A stretch of DNA of 64,000 nucleotides from an uncultured Alkalilimnicola sp. (GTDB taxonomy: Bacteria > Pseudomonadota > Gammaproteobacteria > Nitrococcales > AK92), in NCBI GenBank assembly GCA_937951875.1, contig CALGAN010000093.1, positions 1-64,000 of the forward strand, given 5' to 3'. The translations under genes were made by a program, and so were the position numbers. Shown in pieces: positions 1 through 8,890 of the stretch (the stretch's first letter is position 1; every line of letters begins with the position of its first letter). The notes beneath the pieces were generated by a model. It was given only the letters and a program-made list of their open reading frames with translations, ran no database searches and was not told the origin of the DNA.

Positions 1-1217
1 AAGACGAGCCGCTGCCACCGCTGCTGGGCGTGCCGGTCGGCATCAAGGACATCACGCCGACCGCCGGCATCCGCACCACCTACGGCTCGCCGCTGTGCCG
101 CGACCACGTCCCCACGGAGGACGCGGAAGTGGTGGCGCGGCTGAAAGCGGCCGGCGCCATCGTCATCGGCAAGACCAACACTCCGGAGTTCGCGGCCGGC
201 GCCAACACGGTCAACCCGGTGTTCGGCGCCACCCGCAATCCCTGGAACCCGGCCCTGTGCGCCGGCGGCTCGACCGGCGGCGGCGCGGCGGCGCTGGCTA
301 CCGGCATGATCGCGCTGGCGCAGGGCACCGACCTCGGCGGCTCGCTGCGCAACCCCGCCGCCTTCTGCGGCGTGGTGGGGCTGCGCCCCACACCTGGCGT
401 GGTGCCGAGCGCGCCCAACCCGGCGCCGTGGGACACCCTGCAAGTGGACGGTCCGATGGCGCGCAGCGCCGAGGACTGCTGGCTGGCGCTGCGGGCCATG
501 GCCGGCCTGAGCCGGCGCGCCCCGGTGACCGCCGCGCCGCAAGACCTGGACGCCGATCTCACGCCGGCGCTGCCGCGGCGCATCGTCTACGTGGCCGACA
601 TCGCCGGCTACGGCATCGACCCGGAGATCGCCGAGCAGTGCCGCGCCGCCGCCTTCGCGCTGAGCGACGCCGGCTGCGAGGTCGAGGAGATCGAGCTGGA
701 TCTGTCCGCTGGCCGCGAGGTGTTCCTGACGCTGCGCGGCGCGGTGATCGTCTCGCAGCTCTACCCTTACCTGGATCGGCTCGACGAGCTGGGCGAGAAC
801 CTGCGCGGCAACGTGCGCTACGGCCTGGGCGTGGGCAGCGCCGAGCTGGCCGCCGCCCAGCACCGTCGCCAGGCGCTGTGGCACCAAGTCATGAGCGTGC
901 TCGACCGCTACCCGCTGCTGCTCACGCCCTGCACGCCGGTGCTGCCGTTCCCGGTCGAGCGGAATTACCCCGACCGCATCGCCGGCCGCGCCATGCGCAA
1001 CTACATCGACTGGGTGGCACCGACCTTCCTGCTCAGCCTGCTGGGCATGCCGGTGGCGTCGGTGCCGGCCGGACTGAGCCGCGCCGGTCTGCCGATCGGC
1101 CTGCAAGTCCTCGGCGCGCCGTTCGCCGAGCGGCAGGTGCTGTCCGCCGCGGCCGCCGTGCAGGCCCGCCGCCCCATCGGCCTACCGCCGGCGTTCGGCC
1201 ATGGAGACGCCGCATGA
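1..1217 (+). CDS. Amidase signature family hydrolase (5' end outside window)
   Basis: Amidase signature enzymes hydrolyse C-N amide bonds with a Lys-cisSer-Ser triad. The frame is open from base 3, so the N-terminus is missing; 404 residues are visible. The catalytic Lys is in GVPVGIKD (codon at 45-47), the cis-Ser in AGGSTGGGAAAL (usual form GGSSGG, so one Ser is Thr) and the nucleophile in GTDLGGSLRNPAA. The stop overlaps the azlC start (ATGA), which implies translational coupling. The substrate is unknown. Beside a purine island it could act on a ureide or amide nitrogen compound, but that is inference only. Confidence 0.85.
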   Translation, partial: DEPLPPLLGVPVGIKDITPTAGIRTTYGSPLCRDHVPTEDAEVVARLKAAGAIVIGKTNTPEFAAGANTVNPVFGATRNPWNPALCAGGSTGGGAAALATGMIALAQGTDLGGSLRNPAAFCGVVGLRPTPGVVPSAPNPAPWDTLQVDGPMARSAEDCWLALRAMAGLSRRAPVTAAPQDLDADLTPALPRRIVYVADIAGYGIDPEIAEQCRAAAFALSDAGCEVEEIELDLSAGREVFLTLRGAVIVSQLYPYLDRLDELGENLRGNVRYGLGVGSAELAAAQHRRQALWHQVMSVLDRYPLLLTPCTPVLPFPVERNYPDRIAGRAMRNYIDWVAPTFLLSLLGMPVASVPAGLSRAGLPIGLQVLGAPFAERQVLSAAAAVQARRPIGLPPAFGHGDAA

Positions 1218-1912
1218 GCGCGCCGCTGCAAGCCGCCTGGCAGGGCATGCGCGACGCCCTGCCGGTGACCCTCACCTTCAGCATCCTGTTCGTCGCGGTC
1301 GGCGCCGCCAGCCACGCCGGCGGCCTGGACCTGGCGCAAGGCCTGGCGATGACGGCGCTGGTGTTCGCCGCGCCGGCCCAGTTCGCCGCGGTCGATCTGA
1401 TCGCCGACCGCGCCTGGCTGGCCGCCGTGCTGGCCATCGCCGTCATCAACTTCCGCTTCCTGCTGATGGCGGTGGCGATCTCGCCCTATCTGGGTCGCCC
1501 GCCTAAGGCGGCGCTGTTCGCCTCGCTGCAGATGCTCAGCGCCAGCACCTTCGCCACCGCCTTCACCCGGCTGCAATCGAGCCGGCTGGAGCACCCGTTC
1601 GCCTTCTACCTGGGCGTCTGCGCCGGCGCCTTTCCCACCGCGCTGGCGGCCACGGCGCTGGGCTATTACGTCCAGGACAACACTCCGCCCTGGCTGCAGG
1701 AGCTGATGGCGATGCTACTGCCCGTGTACTTCGCCACCTTCCTGGCCAAGGCCTGGCCGCGGGCGCGCTTCCTGGCCGCCGGCGTCCTGGGTTTCCTGCT
1801 GACGCCGATCGCCAACGGCCTGCTGCCCGGCTTCGGGCTGATGCTGGCCGCGCTGGCGGCGGCCGCCTTCCTACTGCTGCTGGAGCCACGCCCATGTCCG
1901 ACCACACGATGA
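1214..1912 (+). CDS. azlC: AzlC family branched-chain amino acid exporter, large subunit
   Basis: This is a 232-residue membrane protein with repeated hydrophobic segments. The N-terminus (MSAPLQAAWQGMRDALPVTL) and the following F-x-V-G-A segment are typical of AzlC, which exports branched-chain amino acids together with the small subunit AzlD. The start is the ATG overlapping the amidase stop, and the end overlaps azlD by 19 bp, so amidase-azlC-azlD form one transcript. Substrate assignment rests on the family only. Confidence 0.85.
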   Translation: MSAPLQAAWQGMRDALPVTLTFSILFVAVGAASHAGGLDLAQGLAMTALVFAAPAQFAAVDLIADRAWLAAVLAIAVINFRFLLMAVAISPYLGRPPKAALFASLQMLSASTFATAFTRLQSSRLEHPFAFYLGVCAGAFPTALAATALGYYVQDNTPPWLQELMAMLLPVYFATFLAKAWPRARFLAAGVLGFLLTPIANGLLPGFGLMLAALAAAAFLLLLEPRPCPTTR

Positions 1913-2244
1913 TCTGGCTGGTGATCCTGGCCGGCGGGCTGGCCAGTTACGTGTTCCGCAGCCTGCCGCAGCTGGTGCTGTCGCGCCTGGCGCTCGATCC
2001 CGGCCGCTCGGCGGTGCTGCGCTTTTTCGATTACGCCGCCTACGCGGTGATCGGCGGCATCGTCGCCAGCGCGCTGTTCGGCGGCGGTGGCGACCTGCTG
2101 GCCCAGCTGCGCTCCAGTCAGGTGCAGGCGGGGCTGGTCGGGGTGGCGGTGGCCTTCGCCGCCGTGCTGTACGGGCGCGGCCAGCTGCTGTCGCTGGCGC
2201 TGGGCGTCGCCGCCTATCAGCTCGTGCGGCTGCTGGGCGGCTAA
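1894..2244 (+). CDS. azlD: AzlD family branched-chain amino acid exporter, small subunit
   Basis: A 116-residue hydrophobic protein with about four membrane segments. The typical AzlD stretch around residues 18-32 (GLASYVFRSLPQLVLSR) is present. It is translated from inside the 3' end of azlC, the usual arrangement for this two-component exporter. It is the last gene of the amidase-azlCD unit; 155 bp separate it from the chemoreceptor gene. Confidence 0.85.
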   Translation: MSDHTMIWLVILAGGLASYVFRSLPQLVLSRLALDPGRSAVLRFFDYAAYAVIGGIVASALFGGGGDLLAQLRSSQVQAGLVGVAVAFAAVLYGRGQLLSLALGVAAYQLVRLLGG

Positions 2245-2380
2245 AGCGGCGGACGCACCGTTTCGGCGCACCGGCACCGCCCGCGTGCACCGCCGCGCCG
2301 CGGCGCGGCTGCCCGATCCCGACCGAACCGCGCTCGGCCCGCTTATTGCACACACGACCGACCGAGCTTTGTTGACCTCG

Positions 2381-2390
2381 CCGTATACGG
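2381..2390. promoter_or_regulatory. Palindrome CCGTATACGG upstream of the chemoreceptor gene
   Basis: A perfect 10-bp palindrome shares the GTATAC core with the purine-island operators but lacks the flanking T and A (TGTATACA). It lies 10 bp before the ATG at 2400. By base composition a GTATAC core alone is expected a few times in this window, so membership of the regulon is doubtful. Confidence 0.25.
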
Positions 2391-2399
2391 AATAGCCAT

Positions 2400-4028
2400 A
2401 TGCTCGAGTTGTTCCGCCGAAGCATCCGCAACCGTCTCCTCGCCATCACCGGCCTGGGCTACGCCCTGGTGATCGGCGCCAGCCTGTTCGGTTTCTGGCA
2501 GGGCTGGCGCGGCCTGACCGCCTATCAGCAGCTGCTAGCGCGGGAAGCGGCGAGCCAGACAGCGCTGCTGCAGCTGCAAAGCGATTTCCGCGTCCAGGTG
2601 CTGCAATGGAAGAACCTGCTGCTGCGCAGCGAGGACGAGTTCGCGCGCAATCAGTACATGAGCGCTTTCCGACGGATGCACGCGCAGATCCAGGCGGAGG
2701 CGCAGCGCCTGCACGCGCTGCTGCCTTACGAAAGCACCCAGGTTCTGCTCGCCCGCTTCGCGGAAAGCAGCCAATGGATGGTCTCCACCTACGAGGGCGT
2801 GCTGGAAACGCTCGGCAGCGGCCTGAATCCGGGCCTGATCGACGAACAGATCGCCAGCATGGCCGACGAGGCCGCGTCGCTGCTGGACCTGGCGGTGCGC
2901 GACCTCAACGAGGTCGCCCAGGCCCAGGCCGAGCGGACCGATCAGGCCACCCGCAACGCCATGCTCGCCAGTCTGGCGGTGCTAGCGGTGGCGGTCGTGG
3001 CCAGCACCGTGATCTTCTTCGTGCTCATCCAGATCGGTCTGGTTCGACCGGCCCGGCAGCTGGCGACCGACCTCGGACGCTTCGCCAGCGGCGACTTCTC
3101 GCAGACGGTGCGGCAAACGACCCGGGACGAGCTCGGCACCGTCGCCAACGCCGCGCGCGAGCTGCAAGCGCGCCTGGGCGCCACCCTGCGCGACGTCGCC
3201 GCGGCGGTGAGCCGGCTGGTAGAGGCGGCGCACGATCTGGCGTCGGTGTCGGAGCAAACGGGCGCCGACGCCCAGCGGCAGCGGCAGGAAACCGAGCAGA
3301 CCGCCACCGCCATGAACGAAATGACCGCCACCACGCAGGAGGTCGCCCGCAGCGCGGTCAACGCCACCGCCGCCGCGGAGCGCACCGAGGCCGCCGTCGG
3401 CAGCGGCCGCGAAGCGGTGGCCACCACGCTGGCCGCGATCACCGAGCTGGCGCACGACGTCGAACTGGCCACGGCCGCCATGCGTAAGCTCGCCGCCGAC
3501 AGCGCGGCGATCGGCACCGTGCTCGACGTCATCCGCGACGTGGCCGAGCAGACCAACCTGCTGGCGCTCAACGCCGCCATCGAAGCGGCGCGCGCCGGCG
3601 AGCAGGGCCGCGGCTTCGCCGTGGTGGCCGACGAGGTGCGCAGCCTGGCCAAGCGCAGCCAGCACTCGACCCAGGAGATCCAGGTCATCGTCGAACGCAT
3701 CCGCGCCGGCACCGCCGAAACCATGGCGGCCATGGACGCCGGCCGGGAGCGCGCCGCCCACGCGGTGGCCTGCGCCCGCACGGCGCAAGCGACGCTCGAT
3801 ACCATCGCCCAGGCCAGCGGCGAGATCCGCGACATGAACACCCAGATCGCCAGCGCCACCGACGAGCAGACCGCGGTGGCCGAGGAAATCAACCGCAGCA
3901 TCCTGAGCATCGCCCAATCGGCCGAGCGCACCGCCGACGGCACCGGCCGGACCGCCCGCGCCAGCGAAGCGCTAGCGCTACTGGCGGCCGACCTGCGCAC
4001 CGCGGTCGGGCGCTTCAAGCTCGCTTGA
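2400..4028 (+). CDS. Methyl-accepting chemotaxis protein
   Basis: A 542-residue transmembrane chemoreceptor. TM1 is at about residues 13-35, a helical periplasmic sensor follows to about 186, TM2 is at about 187-214, then a HAMP segment and the cytoplasmic signalling domain. The highly conserved hairpin tip is present ([19 protein letters not shown] from about residue 383), which contacts CheA/CheW. There is no C-terminal CheR-docking pentapeptide. The ligand is unknown. Its place beside purine uptake genes makes purines or amino acids a guess only. Confidence 0.93.
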   Translation: MLELFRRSIRNRLLAITGLGYALVIGASLFGFWQGWRGLTAYQQLLAREAASQTALLQLQSDFRVQVLQWKNLLLRSEDEFARNQYMSAFRRMHAQIQAEAQRLHALLPYESTQVLLARFAESSQWMVSTYEGVLETLGSGLNPGLIDEQIASMADEAASLLDLAVRDLNEVAQAQAERTDQATRNAMLASLAVLAVAVVASTVIFFVLIQIGLVRPARQLATDLGRFASGDFSQTVRQTTRDELGTVANAARELQARLGATLRDVAAAVSRLVEAAHDLASVSEQTGADAQRQRQETEQTATAMNEMTATTQEVARSAVNATAAAERTEAAVGSGREAVATTLAAITELAHDVELATAAMRKLAADSAAIGTVLDVIRDVAEQTNLLALNAAIEAARAGEQGRGFAVVADEVRSLAKRSQHSTQEIQVIVERIRAGTAETMAAMDAGRERAAHAVACARTAQATLDTIAQASGEIRDMNTQIASATDEQTAVAEEINRSILSIAQSAERTADGTGRTARASEALALLAADLRTAVGRFKLA

Positions 4029-4034
4029 CGAAAA

Positions 4035-4054
4035 GGGCCCGCGAGCGCGGGCCT
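4035..4054 (+). terminator. GC-rich hairpin after the chemoreceptor gene
   Basis: GGCCCGC (4036-4042) pairs with GCGGGCC (4047-4053) around a GAGC loop, 7 bp after the stop codon. No T tract follows, so it is only a possible terminator. Confidence 0.4.
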
Positions 4055-4161
4055 GGGGTCAGCAGCCAAGTTTCACGATTCGCGACCGGAACCGCTCCGG
4101 CGGTGCAACACGTCCTGCGGAGCGAACCTCGCAGTGCTTCGGCTGTGACCACCCATGGATG

Positions 4162-4330
4162 GTGCTTTGCGGTTGGTTTGGCCCCTGCCCCTCTACCACG
4201 AGGGGCTGGCGCGTGCGCACATCGGCCGAGCGTGATCGGTTAACGGCGGGCGCCAGGCCGACGTGCTGCCACCGGACCTAGGCAGGACGATTGCCCCCAC
4301 GTTCCCTCCCCCGCGAGGGGGAGGGAACGT
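4162..4330. repeat. Dispersed repeat copy 1 with a 14-bp-stem hairpin
   Basis: The gene-free stretch 4029-4365 holds this element. Bases 4162-4185 (GTGCTTTGCGGTTGG then TTTGGCCCC) are a diverged inverse of motifs at 22451-22480 and 36688-36717. Bases 4277-4298 carry CCTAGGCAGGACGATTGC, the inverse of 28202-28220. A perfect stem ACGTTCCCTCCCCC / GGGGGAGGGAACGT (4299-4312, 4317-4330) closes over GCGA. It lies between two converging genes and may act as a terminator. Confidence 0.6.
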
Positions 4331-4365
4331 ATGGACCGACCTTCTGCCGTGCCCCGGCCGCACCG

Positions 4366-5355
4366 CTACGCGGCCGCGCTCTTCCCTTCGTGCTGCTCGA
4401 TCAGCCGCTGCAGCATCTTGCGCATCATCAGGCCCGGGCGATCGGACGGCATGTGCCGTTCGACCGACGGATCGAGCGGTACGTCGGGATCGCAGCTCTC
4501 CAGCACCCGCTTGTCCTCCAGCGTGACCTTGCGGTCGAAGGCGAGGATCTTCTCCCGGTCGATGCCCTGCCCGAGATCCTGGTCGAAGCAGAACTGCACG
4601 AAGCGGTTGCGCTCGTTGTCGAGCGGCACCTGGCAGTTGACGATGACGTGCGCCGGGCCGTCGGGGTAGTTGATCCGCAGTCGGCACATGAACGGCATGA
4701 AGTAGGTGAAGTCCAGGATGCGTTCGTTGGCCTTGCTCTGGTCGTGGTGAGCGATCTCCACGCCCAGCCGGCCGCGGAAATGGAAGCCGTTCTCGAACTC
4801 CTCGATCTCCGCGTCACGCGCCTGCAGATGCTCCTGGCTGCCGAAGGTGCCCAGGTGCACATAGCTCGGATGCGCGGTATCCAGCTCGTTCTCCATCACC
4901 CGCAGGCCGGAGACTTTCCACTCCTCGAAGAACTCGTGCATGAGGTGGAAGTCGGGATCGTCGGCCTCCGGAATCCGCGGAATGTCGAACAACGGCTCCT
5001 CCAGCGCCACCCAGGCGTAGCCGTAGCGTTCCTGGCAGTGGAAGGCCCGCACCCGGCGCAGCGGGTTGGGCGCCTGATCCGGCAGCTGCGGGACGAACAC
5101 GCACTGCCCCGTGCGGTCGAAGCGCCAGCCGTGGTAGGGGCAGGCTACGGTGCCGCCGCAGACCTCGCCCAGCGACAGGCGCGCGGTGCGGTGGCAGCAG
5201 CGGTCTTCGAGCGCAGCGGGGCGTTTTTCCTCGTCGAGGAAAACCACCAGCCCCTGCCCCAGCACCTCGGCGCGCTGGGGGCCCGATTCGAGCTGCGCCA
5301 TCGGGATGACCGGATACCAGAAGCGGCGGAAAACCGGATGATCCATGACTTTCAC
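4366..5355 (-). CDS. Rieske 2Fe-2S ring-hydroxylating oxygenase (last gene of purine operon)
   Basis: A 329-residue Rieske non-heme iron oxygenase terminal component. The Rieske cluster ligands are C53-x-H55 and C72-x2-H75 (CPYHGW). The mononuclear iron site is ENELDTAHPSYVH with D159, H162 and H167. It is clearly paralogous to the first gene of the same operon (8887-9927): both begin with R-R-F-W-Y-P-V-I-P-M and share WKVSGLR and HMPSD-x-PGL. Electrons must come from a separate reductase, and 36884-37918 is the best candidate here. The start overlaps the MFS stop (ATGA). The family includes HpxD (hypoxanthine/xanthine oxidation in Klebsiella) and NdmA/B (methylxanthine demethylation). The exact substrate is unknown. 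Confidence 0.85.
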   Translation of the reverse strand: MKVMDHPVFRRFWYPVIPMAQLESGPQRAEVLGQGLVVFLDEEKRPAALEDRCCHRTARLSLGEVCGGTVACPYHGWRFDRTGQCVFVPQLPDQAPNPLRRVRAFHCQERYGYAWVALEEPLFDIPRIPEADDPDFHLMHEFFEEWKVSGLRVMENELDTAHPSYVHLGTFGSQEHLQARDAEIEEFENGFHFRGRLGVEIAHHDQSKANERILDFTYFMPFMCRLRINYPDGPAHVIVNCQVPLDNERNRFVQFCFDQDLGQGIDREKILAFDRKVTLEDKRVLESCDPDVPLDPSVERHMPSDRPGLMMRKMLQRLIEQHEGKSAAA

Positions 5356-6545
5356 GGGATGTCCTCCTTAAGTCGAGGCGGTCGGAAACTGAAACCAAGC
5401 AGACTGGACACGGCGGCGGAGCCGGTCAGGAACGACAGCGCGGCGCCGAAACCGAATGCGTCGCGCAGCAAGCCGAATAGGGAGGGGCCGGCCGCTCCCA
5501 TGAGCATGCCCAGGCCCAGCACCATGGCAGACAGCCGCCCGGCCTCGGCGGGCGTGTCGGTGTAATCGAGCGGCAGGGTCAGGGCGAGCGGGAACGAGCC
5601 GCCCAGCCCCACGCCGGCCAAGATCGACCACAGCGAAGCGCCGTGACCGGGCGACAGCCAGAAACCCGCAAGCCCGGCGGCCAGCATGGCCAGCAGAATG
5701 ACCAGCGCGGGGCGGCGGTCGCGTCGGCGGCCGACCGCCAGCGGCAGCAGCAGCGCCGCCACGATCTGGGCGCCGGTGAACACCGTGAGCAGCGCCGCAC
5801 CCTCGGCCCGCGGCCAGCCAAGCGCCGAGTACAGCGGCACCAGCCAGGCCATCAGCGCCATGTAACAGAGCGATCCGGTGCCCAGGAACGCCGCCAGGAG
5901 CCAGCCGACGCCGCTGCGCCAGGGCAGCGCCAGGGACTCGGCGGTGATGCGCCGCTGCAACCGCGCCGGCCAGAGCGCGGCGGCGAGCAGCGCCGGCAGC
6001 GCCCAGGCGGCGAACGCCGGGGCCCAGCCGCCCAAGGCCTGGATGAGCGCGGGGGTGGCGGCCGCTCCCAAAGCCGCCCCCAGATTCATGGCCATGGTGT
6101 AGCCGCCCATGAGCAGCGCCGCGCGCCCGGGGAAGAACTGCTTGACCACCACCGGGATCAGCACTTGGCCGCAGGCGATGCCCAGCCCGCCGACGAAGGT
6201 GGCGAGATAGAGCAGCCAGCGCGCCTCGGCGCCGGCCCAGCGCGCGGCGCTGCCTACCGCCACCAGCAGCAACGCCGCCTGCATACCGCGGCCGATTCCC
6301 ATGCGGCCGATCACCAGCCCACCGAGCAGCGAGACCGTGCCCATGCACAGGGTCGGGATGCTCGCCAGCGCCCCGGCGGCGCTGGCACTCATGCCCAGAT
6401 CGAGCTGCACCTCGTCCAGACTGGCGCCGAGCGTGGTGAGCAGCGGCCGCAGGTTCAGGCCGGCCACGATGATCATCAGCGCGATCCAGCCCAGCGCCGC
6501 GGTCTCGGCGCGCGGTGCGGTGGCGGCGAGCTCAGTAGGTCGCAT
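5352..6545 (-). CDS. MFS transporter, CynX/NimT-like
   Basis: A 397-residue protein with about 12 hydrophobic segments. The early GLNLRPLLTTLGASL stretch (residues 29-43) is typical of CynX/NimT-type major facilitator carriers. It overlaps the upstream 2OG oxygenase gene by 14 bp and the downstream Rieske gene by 4 bp, so it belongs to the oxygenase/deaminase operon. It probably imports the operon substrate (a purine or related heterocycle) or exports a product. CynX itself is associated with cyanate. Confidence 0.8.
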   Translation of the reverse strand: MRPTELAATAPRAETAALGWIALMIIVAGLNLRPLLTTLGASLDEVQLDLGMSASAAGALASIPTLCMGTVSLLGGLVIGRMGIGRGMQAALLLVAVGSAARWAGAEARWLLYLATFVGGLGIACGQVLIPVVVKQFFPGRAALLMGGYTMAMNLGAALGAAATPALIQALGGWAPAFAAWALPALLAAALWPARLQRRITAESLALPWRSGVGWLLAAFLGTGSLCYMALMAWLVPLYSALGWPRAEGAALLTVFTGAQIVAALLLPLAVGRRRDRRPALVILLAMLAAGLAGFWLSPGHGASLWSILAGVGLGGSFPLALTLPLDYTDTPAEAGRLSAMVLGLGMLMGAAGPSLFGLLRDAFGFGAALSFLTGSAAVSSLLGFSFRPPRLKEDIP

Positions 6546-7506
6546 TCAGCCGTTCCATGAGATGCTCGCCCGCGGTGATCGGCGGATAGCGCGGTGGATT
6601 GGCCTCGTCGACGCAGGTGTGGATGCAGCGGATCACGGCGTCGGCGTTGGGATGGCAGAAGAAGGCGATGGAGTAGCGGTCGCGGCCGGCGCTGCCCGCG
6701 GGCACGTTCACCCGATGCGGCGTGGAGCAGAACACGTGATTGGTCCAGCGCTCCATCAGGTCGCCGGTGTTGACCACCACCGTGCCGGGGATGGGTGGCG
6801 CGGCGATCCAGCGGCCATCGCGAGTGCGCACCTCCAGCCCGCCAACCTCGTCCTGGAACAGCAGCGTGATGCTGCCGTAGTCGGTATGGACGCCGGCGCG
6901 GCTCTCGCCGTCCCGCGGCACGAAATCGGGCGGCAGCGGCGGGTAGTGCAGCAGCCGCAAGGTATGGTGCAGCTGGTCGTGACTGGCGACAAAGAAGTTC
7001 TCCGGCAGGTGCAGCGCCAGCGCGAACGCTTCCAGCACCCGGTTGGCGGTGGCCACGCAGTTCTCCAGCAGCTCCAGCACCGTGGCGCGGAATTCCGGCC
7101 GCCCCGGCGGCCAGCGATTCTCGCGGTAGGGGCGCTCGCCGGGCGGCAGCGGAGCGGCCGGCTCGGGGCCGGCGTTGAACGCTTCCTTCAAATCCCCCGG
7201 CTTGCTCGGATCCAGCCGCTCGCGGCGCACGGCCACGTAGCCGCGGTTGCTGATGGCGCTCTGCCAGGCCACTTGGGCCTTCTCCTCCTGCGGCAGCGCG
7301 AAGAACTCGCGCGAGGCGCGGAACGAGCGCGCCAGCACCTCGGCCGGCAGACCATGGTTGGCGAGGTAGAAGAAGCCCCACTCGCCGCTGGCCTGGCGCA
7401 TGCGCTCGGCCACGGCCTTGCGCTCGGCCACGCCACCGCGCAGGAAAGGGCCGAAATCGATGACGGGAATGCGCTGCGGATCGATCGATGCGGTAATCGT
7501 GCTCAT
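6532..7506 (-). CDS. 2-oxoglutarate/Fe(II) oxygenase, isopenicillin N synthase family
   Basis: A 324-residue soluble oxygenase. The N-terminal DIOX_N part has the GFFYLANHG motif (residues 44-52). The iron ligands are H207-x-D209 (HTDYGS) and H264 (TPHRVN); the co-substrate arginine lies in R277-Y-S279. The family couples substrate oxidation to decarboxylation of 2-oxoglutarate. The gene is 22 bp downstream of the amidohydrolase and overlaps the MFS gene. A paralogue lies at 22971-23948. Xanthine hydroxylases of this broad fold known in fungi belong to the TauD branch, so a purine substrate is inferred from context only. Confidence 0.85.
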   Translation of the reverse strand: MSTITASIDPQRIPVIDFGPFLRGGVAERKAVAERMRQASGEWGFFYLANHGLPAEVLARSFRASREFFALPQEEKAQVAWQSAISNRGYVAVRRERLDPSKPGDLKEAFNAGPEPAAPLPPGERPYRENRWPPGRPEFRATVLELLENCVATANRVLEAFALALHLPENFFVASHDQLHHTLRLLHYPPLPPDFVPRDGESRAGVHTDYGSITLLFQDEVGGLEVRTRDGRWIAAPPIPGTVVVNTGDLMERWTNHVFCSTPHRVNVPAGSAGRDRYSIAFFCHPNADAVIRCIHTCVDEANPPRYPPITAGEHLMERLNATY

Positions 7507-7528
7507 CAGTTACTCCTTCTGCGGCGCC

Positions 7529-8890
7529 CTAGCGCAGCGCCGCCACCACTTCAGCCGCCTCGGCCCGCAGGGCGGCCAGGTCGAGACCGGGGATCGCGCC
7601 GTCCACCACGCGCGGCCTGCCGTCCACCAGCACGTAACGCAGGCTGGGGCTGCCGCCGGCGGCCACCGGCGCCACGGCGGGGTCGTGCGAGCCGAAGTAG
7701 CGGGGTTGGTCGAGGTCGTAGACGACGAGGTCGGCGGCGTGACCGGGAGCGATCAGCCCCATCTCGGGGAAACCGAGCACCCGCGCGCCGCCGCGAGTGC
7801 CCCAATGCACCACGTCCTCCACCGTCACGGCGTCGGCGCCGCCGATGGCGCGATGCACCATCCAGGCGCAGTGCGCTTCCTGGATCATGTCGGCGGCCTC
7901 GTTGGAGGCGGCGCCGTCCACCGCCAGCGACACGGGGATGCCCAGTCGCGCCATCTCCGGCGCGCGGGCGATGCCGCTGCCCAGCCGGCAGTTGCTCTGC
8001 GGGCAGTGGGCGATGCCGGTGCCGGTCCCGGCCAGCAGCGGCAGCTCGCTGTCGGCGACGTGCACCATGTGCGCGAACCACACGTCCTCGCCCAGCCACT
8101 CGTTGTCCGCGCAGAACTGCACCGGCGTGCAACCGTGCACCTCGCGGCAGTAGCTGACGTAATCGGCGGTTTCGGAGAGATGGCTGTGCAGGCGCAGCCC
8201 CAGGGCGCGTCCGGCCCGGGCCAGCTCGCGCAGCGTCGCGGGATCGACCGAGAAGGTCGGCGTGGTCGGCGCCATCACCACCCGGCGCATGGCGCGCGGG
8301 GAGGCATCGTGATAGCGCTCGGCCAGCCGCTGGACGTCGCGGACGATCTGGTCCAGGGCCTCCGACTCGAGATCGTTGGGGTAGCCCGGGTGCCGCCCCT
8401 TCTCGGTGGCGCCGCCGCGGCAGAGCACGAAGCGCATCCCCAGCTGCCCGGCCACCTCGAACAGCACATCGGCCATCTCGGCGTCCAGACCGGCGTAGTA
8501 GATGTAGTGATGGTCGGCGCAGGTGGTGGTGCCGGACAGCAGCAGCTCCGCCAGTCCGACCCGCGCCGCCGTCTCCAGGTCCCGGTCGCGGATGCGGGTC
8601 AGGCGCGGATACGGCACCGCGCCCAGCCAGCCGAACAAGGGCTGGTTGATGCCGTCCGGCACGGCCTTGAGCACGCTCTGGAATAGATGGTGGTGGGTGT
8701 TGATCCAGCCGGGATAGACCACGCAACCGGCGGCGTCGAGCACCGCCTCGTCGGCTTCGGCGGCTAGCCCCGGCGCCACCTCGGTGATGACGCCGTCGCG
8801 GATGCGGATGTCGGCCGCGCCGGCGCGGGCGGCCTCGCCCAGGTGGCCGGTCATCACCGCCGCCGCGCCTTTGATCAGCAGCCGGCTCAT
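7529..8890 (-). CDS. COG0402 amidohydrolase, 8-oxoguanine deaminase-like
   Basis: A 453-residue amidohydrolase-superfamily deaminase. Metal-site residues are visible in NTHHH (H66-H68), LHSHLSE, AHMVH and AVDGAASNEAAD. It resembles the 8-oxoguanine deaminase / isoguanine deaminase / AtzB-TrzN group (CADHHYIYY, CPQSNCRLGSGIA). The ATG at 8890 overlaps the stop of the upstream Rieske gene by 4 bp, so the two proteins are translationally coupled. An oxygenase followed directly by an 8-oxopurine deaminase suggests consecutive steps: ring hydroxylation, then deamination toward urate. That order is inference. A second relative is at 20022-21386. Confidence 0.85.
   Translation of the reverse strand: MSRLLIKGAAAVMTGHLGEAARAGAADIRIRDGVITEVAPGLAAEADEAVLDAAGCVVYPGWINTHHHLFQSVLKAVPDGINQPLFGWLGAVPYPRLTRIRDRDLETAARVGLAELLLSGTTTCADHHYIYYAGLDAEMADVLFEVAGQLGMRFVLCRGGATEKGRHPGYPNDLESEALDQIVRDVQRLAERYHDASPRAMRRVVMAPTTPTFSVDPATLRELARAGRALGLRLHSHLSETADYVSYCREVHGCTPVQFCADNEWLGEDVWFAHMVHVADSELPLLAGTGTGIAHCPQSNCRLGSGIARAPEMARLGIPVSLAVDGAASNEAADMIQEAHCAWMVHRAIGGADAVTVEDVVHWGTRGGARVLGFPEMGLIAPGHAADLVVYDLDQPRYFGSHDPAVAPVAAGGSPSLRYVLVDGRPRVVDGAIPGLDLAALRAEAAEVVAALR

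Noticed and set aside
2381..2390. CCGTATACGG as an eighth regulon operator
   Set aside because: The outer T/A pair is missing, and a bare GTATAC is expected a few times by chance; kept only as a low-confidence feature.
4141..4330. tRNA or structured RNA gene in the gap after the chemoreceptor
   Set aside because: The fold is explained by a dispersed palindromic repeat; no acceptor stem, T-loop or anticodon pattern was found.
6301..8157. Long plus-strand open frame across the oxygenase/deaminase operon
   Set aside because: It is antisense to two well-supported genes, has no start signals and shows the usual mirror-frame composition of GC-rich DNA.
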